Assembly (NCBI GenBank): GCA_946187095.1
Contig: CAMHPW010000012.1
Location: 1-15,141 of the forward strand
Reading direction: 5' to 3'
Length of the DNA: 15,141 nt
DNA from: an uncultured Clostridia bacterium
Lineage (GTDB): Bacteria > Bacillota > Clostridia > Oscillospirales > Acutalibacteraceae
Shown: positions 13,733 to 15,141 of the stretch, piece after piece
Layout of the letters: the number at the start of each line of letters is the position of its first letter
Numbering within the stretch: position 1 is the stretch's first letter
Notes under the pieces: generated by a model
Databases searched by the model: none
Seen by the model: the letters and a program-made list of their open reading frames with translations, nothing else
What the model was told of the DNA's origin: nothing
Position numbers and translations under genes: made by a program

Positions 13733-15141
13733 ATGTATAATGTGCAGTTTCCCGGATTGAATTTGAATTTTCATATTGATCCTGTTGCGTTTTCGATAGG
13801 GGATTTCAATATATATTGGTACGGGATGATCATAGGTGCAGGCTTTATGCTTGCACTTGCTTTTGCATTGAGAGTGCTGAAGGATTTCGGCATCCAATCG
13901 GACAGCTTTATAGACTGCGTGATCATGGGCTTTCTGTTCGGCATCATCGGGGCAAGGCTTTATTATGTCCTGTTCGGGTGGGAGTATTATTCGCAAAATC
14001 CAAGTGAAATATTCGCCATACACAACGGAGGACTTGCCATATACGGCGGAGTGATCGGCGGACTTCTGGCAGGCGGCATTACGGCAAAAATTAAAAAAGT
14101 GCCTGTATATGCGGCATTTGATATAGCCGTCATGGGCTTTCTCATCGGTCAGGGTATCGGCAGATGGGGCAATTTCGTCAATCAGGAGGCTTTCGGCACT
14201 GAAACAGACCTGCCTTGGCGAATGGTCAGCGAAAATACAAATAATATCGGCGTGCACCCGTGTTTTTTATATGAGTCGATATGGTGTTTATTGGGATTTG
14301 TACTGCTGTATCTTTTCAGCAGAAAATACAGAAAGTATGACGGACAGATATTTTTAATGTATCTTGTCTGGTACGGCTTTGAAAGAATGTTCGTGGAGGG
14401 ACTGCGTACAGACAGCCTTTATATATTCAATTTAAGGGTGTCACAGATATTGGCAGGCTTGACAATGCTCATCGGAATTGTGCTTTTGATTATATTCAGG
14501 AAAAGAACGTCAAAAGCTGTTGATATTGAAGTGAAAGAAGAAAATATTCCAGAAGAAAAAAGTGGATTAACGGAAAGTATTAGTAATTATAGTAAATATT
14601 TAGAAGGAGAAAATATTAAAGATTTAAAAATTGATGAAAATGAAAGAAATCAAAGTATTAAAGAAGAGAATTTAGATGATAATAAAAATATGGAAGACTT
14701 AATTAATAATATTATAATGGATGATAATCTTATAAAAATTGATAGTAATAATCATAGCAATGGAAGTATTTTAATAAATGATAATTATAATTCTGATAGA
14801 AAAAATAGAAAAACTCCAAATAATAAAAATTTATATCTTGCCGTCGCTCACGTCGGTTTCCTCGCCCGTGTGACCAAGATCATTCAGCACGAGCCTGCCG
14901 TCCGTCTTTTCAGCAATAGCCGATATTGCCTTGAATGCCGATTGGCAGGCTTGCCATTGCTTGTCGTCGGTGAATATCGCGGGGCGTTCCTCCGCCGCGA
15001 CATACTTTGCGCAGGGAACGGAAATATACTTCATATGGGAATTTTCCTCTCCCTGTCCGGAATTGCGTATAAGAAATACCGGGTTGTAGCTTCCCTGCGT
15101 GACCGACACAGTGCCGTCGCTTTTTCTTGCAACGCTGAGAG
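13733..15141 (+). CDS. lgt: Prolipoprotein diacylglyceryl transferase with abnormal open-ended C-terminal extension
   Basis: Lgt moves a diacylglyceryl group from phosphatidylglycerol to the lipobox cysteine of prolipoproteins in the cytoplasmic membrane. Residues 1 to about 262 form a normal-length Firmicutes Lgt with several membrane helices, the GGLAIYGGVIGG segment (99-110), the signature GRWGNFVNQEAFG (143-155, catalytic R144) and VEGLRTDSLY (221-230). AGGGGG at 13721-13726 precedes the ATG by six bases, 13 bases after the YmfH-type stop. After about residue 266 the frame continues through a very AT-rich tail to residue 366 (14830), then with no stop through sequence antisense to a minus-strand gene to the window edge. 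I trust the core fully, the tail moderately, and doubt that residues after 366 are functional protein. Confidence 0.93.
   Translation, partial: MYNVQFPGLNLNFHIDPVAFSIGDFNIYWYGMIIGAGFMLALAFALRVLKDFGIQSDSFIDCVIMGFLFGIIGARLYYVLFGWEYYSQNPSEIFAIHNGGLAIYGGVIGGLLAGGITAKIKKVPVYAAFDIAVMGFLIGQGIGRWGNFVNQEAFGTETDLPWRMVSENTNNIGVHPCFLYESIWCLLGFVLLYLFSRKYRKYDGQIFLMYLVWYGFERMFVEGLRTDSLYIFNLRVSQILAGLTMLIGIVLLIIFRKRTSKAVDIEVKEENIPEEKSGLTESISNYSKYLEGENIKDLKIDENERNQSIKEENLDDNKNMEDLINNIIMDDNLIKIDSNNHSNGSILINDNYNSDRKNRKTPNNKNLYLAVAHVGFLARVTKIIQHEPAVRLFSNSRYCLECRLAGLPLLVVGEYRGAFLRRDILCAGNGNILHMGIFLSLSGIAYKKYRVVASLRDRHSAVAFSCNAE
14530..14830 (+). other. AT-rich low-complexity coding tail appended to lgt
   Basis: About 300 bases at roughly 20% GC with very few C residues, in frame with lgt. 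The codons are almost only GAA, AAA, AAT, ATT, GAT, AGT and TTA, while the lgt core and its neighbours use GC-ending codons freely. The encoded tail is rich in Asn, Asp, Glu, Lys and Ile and is predicted disordered and acidic. The frame holds about 100 codons without a stop, although the other + frames are full of TAA and TAG triplets, so it appears to be coding rather than random AT-rich DNA. Its origin is unknown. Confidence 0.75.
14831..15141 (-). CDS. Unrecognised protein, C-terminal part (partial at window edge)
   Basis: On the minus strand a frame is open from the window edge to TAA at 14833-14831, about 103 codons with coding-like composition, many GC-ending codons and balanced amino acids. 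The end reads KTDGRLVLNDLGHTGEETD and then VSDGKI. I do not recognise a family, and no membrane segment or motif stands out. It may be the 3' end of a longer gene. Alternatives are a GTG start at 15109 (92 residues) or an ATG at 15034 (67 residues) with GGGAGAGG at 15053-15046 eleven bases upstream. GC is higher than in the flanking genes and CGC arginine codons are used, unlike the AGA/CGT seen elsewhere, hinting at a foreign origin. It lies convergent to lgt and overlaps its unfinished frame in codon-aligned antisense. Confidence 0.55.
   Translation of the reverse strand, partial: LSVARKSDGTVSVTQGSYNPVFLIRNSGQGEENSHMKYISVPCAKYVAAEERPAIFTDDKQWQACQSAFKAISAIAEKTDGRLVLNDLGHTGEETDVSDGKI

Overview
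The window reads as a chromosomal segment of an anaerobic gut-type Firmicute, most likely an Oscillospiraceae/Ruminococcaceae member of the Ruminococcus or [Eubacterium] siraeum kind. This is inference from three things: Gram-positive ribosomal operon order with strong AGGAGG ribosome binding sites, a secreted multi-modular alpha-amylase with CBM26, MucBP-like and triple-tyrosine-like repeats, and a YmfF/YmfH-type M16 pair next to lgt. I cannot assign a species.

Region 1 (1-6433) is the distal part of the S10-spc-alpha ribosomal super-operon, all on the + strand: tail of rplO, secY, adk, map, a small KOW-domain RNA-binding protein, infA, rpmJ, rpsM, rpsK, rpsD, rpoA and rplQ, closed by a strong rho-independent terminator. 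secY and infA use TTG starts. A near-consensus extended -10 promoter sits just before infA, so infA to rplQ can be transcribed independently of secY-adk-map.

Region 2 (6434-10791) is a monocistronic unit: a 1368-residue secreted alpha-amylase resembling the MalS type (GH13_19 is my inference) with its own leader and terminator. It carries MucBP-like modules, a CBM26 starch-binding module and five tandem repeats of about 93 residues, and has no recognisable cell-wall anchor or dockerin.

Region 3 (10793-11082) is a 274-bp non-coding foldback element with 17-bp terminal inverted repeats flanked by an 8-bp direct repeat. It has the structure of a MITE inserted between the amylase terminator and the promoter of the next operon.

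Region 4 (11100-15141) is an operon-like series: an inactive-type M16 peptidase homologue (YmfF type), an HxxEH-bearing M16 homologue (YmfH type) broken by what looks like an 11-nt deletion, and lgt (prolipoprotein diacylglyceryl transferase). After a normal-length core, lgt continues without a stop into a roughly 100-codon, about 20% GC, Asn/Lys/Glu/Asp/Ile-rich tail with codon use quite unlike its neighbours. At 14831 base composition changes abruptly and the sequence becomes the 3' end of an unrecognised minus-strand gene. The lgt frame is still open at the window edge. The last 600 bases are the least conventional part of the window and should be examined for recombination or misassembly. 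I found no tRNA, rRNA or CRISPR array, and I did not recognise a wholly new multi-gene system.
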